This document shows, piece after piece, positions 33,201 to 36,507 of a DNA stretch of 36,507 nucleotides. The notes beneath the pieces are model-generated. The model saw only the letters and a list, made by a program, of their open reading frames with translations. It did no database searches and was not told the DNA's origin. Position 1 is the first letter of the stretch. Each line of letters begins with the position of its first letter. Origin of the DNA: Candidatus Gastranaerophilales bacterium. GTDB taxonomy: Bacteria; Cyanobacteriota; Vampirovibrionia; Gastranaerophilales; Gastranaerophilaceae. Location: contig CALURG010000081.1 in assembly GCA_944323115.1 (NCBI GenBank), forward strand, positions 1 through 36,507. Direction: 5' to 3'. A program made the translations under genes and the position numbers.

Positions 33201-34044
33201 AATCGATTTTCTTAATGTCTTCTCTGTCCATTGTTGTACCGGCTTTTACAAGCACATTGCCGTCAGCATCTTTAATATCTTCAGCTATTGTTCTTCCTAA
33301 AAGTCTGTCTTTTAGAGGAACAACAATTTTTTCACCATCACGAATATCAGTCATTGTGATTGATTTTGTCGTGTGGCAGTCATCTTCTCTAATGATTACA
33401 TCCTGTGCTACGTCAACAAGACGTCTTGTTAAGTAACCTGAGTCAGCTGTTTTCAACGCTGTATCTACAAGACCTTTACGTGCACCGTATGAGGAGATGA
33501 TGTATTCAGTAACTGACAAACCTTCTTTAAAGTTTGATTTAATCGGCAAGTCGATGATTTGTCCCTGTGCGTCTGCCATCAAACCACGCATACCTACAAG
33601 CTGTGATACCTGTGATAAGTTACCTCTTGCACCTGAGAAAGCCATCATGTATACCGGATTCAGTCTGTCAAAGTTTTCAACTACCTGTTCTGTTAACTTA
33701 GCTGTTGTTTCAGACCAAGTGTCGATAACTTTTGTATATCTTTCTACTTCCGTAATTTCACCTTTTAAATAACGGTTTGTAGATTTGTCAATTTCTGCTT
33801 CTGCTTCGGCCAAAAGTTCTTTTTTCTCAGGCGGTACACTCAAATCGCTGATTGAAATTGTTGTGCCTGACAATGTTGCATACTTATAGCCTAAGTTTTT
33901 CAAGCTGTTTGCTAGGCTTGCTGCTTTAGAACCGCCGTACTCAAGATATACCTGAGCGAGAAGGTTGTTCAATGCTTTTTTGTTCATTACTTGGTTAATG
34001 AACTCCATTGTTTTTTTATGATGTTGTTGAAGTAATGTATCCAT
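30205..34044 (-). CDS. rpoC2: RNA polymerase subunit beta'' (cyanobacterial RpoC2)
   Basis: C-terminal half of the split beta' subunit, 1279 residues. The start MDTLLQQHHKKTMEFINQVMNK corresponds to the secondary-channel region. The bridge helix is about 188-220 (RKGLVDTALKTADSGYLTRRL). The second zinc site is C223, C296, C303 and C306 (ALEYGVCRKCYGW). The trigger loop begins at SIGEPGTQLTMRTFHTGG (330-347) and is interrupted by an insertion of about 650 residues rich in sandwich-barrel hybrid motif-like beta repeats. It resumes near 1005 with QGLPRVEELLEGRKPK. Such an SI3 insertion and the gene split are marks of the cyanobacterial lineage. AGGGAAG precedes the ATG at some distance. Confidence 0.97.
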   Translation of the reverse strand: MDTLLQQHHKKTMEFINQVMNKKALNNLLAQVYLEYGGSKAASLANSLKNLGYKYATLSGTTISISDLSVPPEKKELLAEAEAEIDKSTNRYLKGEITEVERYTKVIDTWSETTAKLTEQVVENFDRLNPVYMMAFSGARGNLSQVSQLVGMRGLMADAQGQIIDLPIKSNFKEGLSVTEYIISSYGARKGLVDTALKTADSGYLTRRLVDVAQDVIIREDDCHTTKSITMTDIRDGEKIVVPLKDRLLGRTIAEDIKDADGNVLVKAGTTMDREDIKKIDSIEIHELKVRSALTCALEYGVCRKCYGWAMTTQKMVDVGEAIGIIAAQSIGEPGTQLTMRTFHTGGVFKGSGAMKHIDADIDGEVVSKLKTKEMRTRHGDIVQVNIQEGDLEVKGAKMTRKYHIPTGAKMFVVNGMKLKKGDQIAEFEPASSGDGSRLTEKATKDINSDLSGEVFFEDFVADEKKDRQGNVSRTANKNGIVWVLGGDVYNLPGGSKILVKDGQKIKTGEKLAETHISSEHGGEVRVGENLVVEEVKFEGKKIKKIVQGKELTIVIASIAPSNATFETTKKEQFWTVESTGEKYIVKSPADTSVENGMIIAELIDDEYAVSSSGEIRYQGIEVDDNQIITKPGSVIFIPEEVHQISKDVTLKMVENNTFVTAGTEVVKDLYTHIDGIVEIKEFNDIIHEVVVRPGEIHTLDSIGDLKVEEGEVVEAGTVIAGKIKAKQTSIVTILESDNDNLEIDDLDEEIDVTSLDEDAIANKPVQILIRPVQQFDIKPKSVSIEFESTDEAISIVPVTQLQYKDGARVRNLDGATLTRTSLVLQMQGYLSHLKGMVEMTKDNALKVVVLETLIVRREVEGTNKSSLQTELLVEDGQTIAPKEPVAKTQVLAVNDGIASIKSDKEDLRRLLLISDNVEQTIKLKTKPVVKEGDFVRRDGVISESGETSPTSGKIVAAGKDSVTVRIGRPYLISPGTMLQVESGSLVLRGDMLANLVFERQKTGDIVQGLPRVEELLEGRKPKDSAILAEFDAVAEIEIEDDVPRLYLVNENGRTEIKYPIDSNIIVQDKQKIHVGQPLTSGPLNPHDVIRLNGIEAAQQYLVDEVQRVYRSQGVEIADKHVEIIVRQMTKKVKVVESGDTKLLPGELVEIQSLEIENKAVEETGGQPATYEPVLLGITKASLNTESFISAASFQETTRILTEAAVDGKKDMLRGLKENVIIGRLIPAGTGYYHLTHASEEKDKEAQRRAAQKNNARKPSAILEEIEGMFGAPDFTIDE

Positions 34045-34156
34045 ATTTTCTTTTCTTCCCTTAGTTTGTTATGTACTTCTGAGGAGTTTGTGTTGTTTGG
34101 TTTTGTCTTGAAATACTGACTACCACTCAAAAAGATATTTAATCTTTTTTCGGCTG

Positions 34157-34191
34157 AGTGCCGGAGTAACGTCCGGCTACGCATAGGCACT
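34157..34191. repeat. Nested palindrome in the rpoC1-rpoC2 spacer
   Basis: The 186-base spacer 34045-34230 contains AGTGCC (34157-34162) pairing with GGCACT (34186-34191) and, nested in it, GCCGGA (34160-34165) with TCCGGC (34172-34177). The surrounding 34150-34250 is clearly more GC-rich than the flanking genes. The structure could be a dispersed repeat or an RNA processing site. A short minus-strand frame here (33987-34208) is not a believable gene. Confidence 0.5.
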
Positions 34192-34230
34192 GGGTTCGTT
34201 TCACTCACACGGCGTGCCTGTCAGATTTCG

Positions 34231-35952
<1,722 letters not shown>

Positions 35953-35998
35953 TTATCTCCTTATTTTTATTATTCTTGATTAAGTTTTATTTTATTTG

Positions 35999-36085
35999 TC
36001 ATCCTGAACTCGTTTCAGGATCTTTCCAAATTAGAAGATATTATTCAAAATTGGACAGATGCCGAAACAAGTTCGGCATGACAAT
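35999..36085. repeat. Palindromic dispersed repeat in the rpoB-rpoC1 spacer
   Basis: Two hairpins: ATCCTGAA (36001-36008) with TTCAGGAT (36014-36021), and TGCCGAA (36060-36066) with TTCGGCA (36072-36078). The outer ends TGTCATCC and GGCATGACA are also near-complementary, so the whole of about 85 bases can fold as one large palindrome. It is the kind of intergenic repeat that encodes HPELVSGS in one frame and is common in several bacterial groups. Related degenerate pieces lie at 5697-5720 and 29077-29095. Confidence 0.7.
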
Positions 36086-36092
36086 CCAAAAT

Positions 36093-36507
<415 letters not shown>

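Noticed and set aside
33987-34208. Minus-strand frame of 73 codons between rpoC1 and rpoC2
   Set aside because: It covers the nested palindrome and overlaps the start of rpoC2 in another frame; no ribosome-binding site or conserved sequence.

Overview
The window comes from an AT-rich bacterial chromosome using the standard bacterial code. It is most likely a member of the non-photosynthetic Cyanobacteria/Melainabacteria lineage, and the Gastranaerophilales of animal guts fit best. The main evidence is the split RNA polymerase beta' gene (rpoC1 plus rpoC2, with a long insertion inside the rpoC2 trigger loop), a hallmark of the cyanobacterial lineage. It is supported by low GC, short pilin-like proteins with an A|F prepilin cleavage site, and no photosynthesis genes in the window. 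The assignment is inference from memory of these groups; no database was consulted.

Layout. 1-598 is a repeat-rich, gene-free stretch. 608-979 is a small unknown membrane-anchored protein. 1031-1160 holds the first copy of a structured element that looks like a small RNA gene on the minus strand. 1455-4851 is a group of RNA-related phosphoesterases (rny, ymdB, a PHP protein), followed by a pilin-like gene. recF (5805-6935) sits between inverted copies of the 3' end of that pilin gene; the second copy is a frameshifted remnant. 7283-8173 is a second unknown membrane-anchored protein whose upstream region is related to that of the 608 gene. rpmE, proS and an alternative sigma factor follow. Divergent from the sigma factor is a LysM + lysozyme-like + amidase cell-wall hydrolase. 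lipA and a family 2 glycosyltransferase lie on the minus strand. 14877-18969 is a signalling operon: GAF/HD-GYP protein, TPR protein, NarL-type response regulator. The second copy of the putative small RNA follows at 19025-19153. ftsY and nusB are on the minus strand, divergent from a plus-strand series: WecG/TagA-type glycosyltransferase, ftsE, ftsX, an HDOD protein, a second pilin-like protein, a ROK kinase, holA and holB. The right end is a minus-strand block read rpoB (partial) - rpoC1 - rpoC2 - rpsB - tsf.

How the genes fit together. Most of the window is housekeeping: transcription (rpoB/C1/C2, nusB, sigma factor), translation (proS, rpmE, rpsB, tsf), replication and repair (recF, holA, holB), RNA turnover (rny and neighbours), membrane targeting and division (ftsY, ftsE, ftsX) and lipoylation. 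The less usual content is between the genes. There is a duplicated terminator-bearing element, a duplicated upstream region in front of two unknown proteins, an inverted pilin fragment after recF, and palindromic repeats inserted in the spacers of the RNA polymerase operon. Several promoters place the start codon at or next to the predicted transcription start (leaderless genes). I saw no tRNA, rRNA, CRISPR array, transposase or prophage gene.
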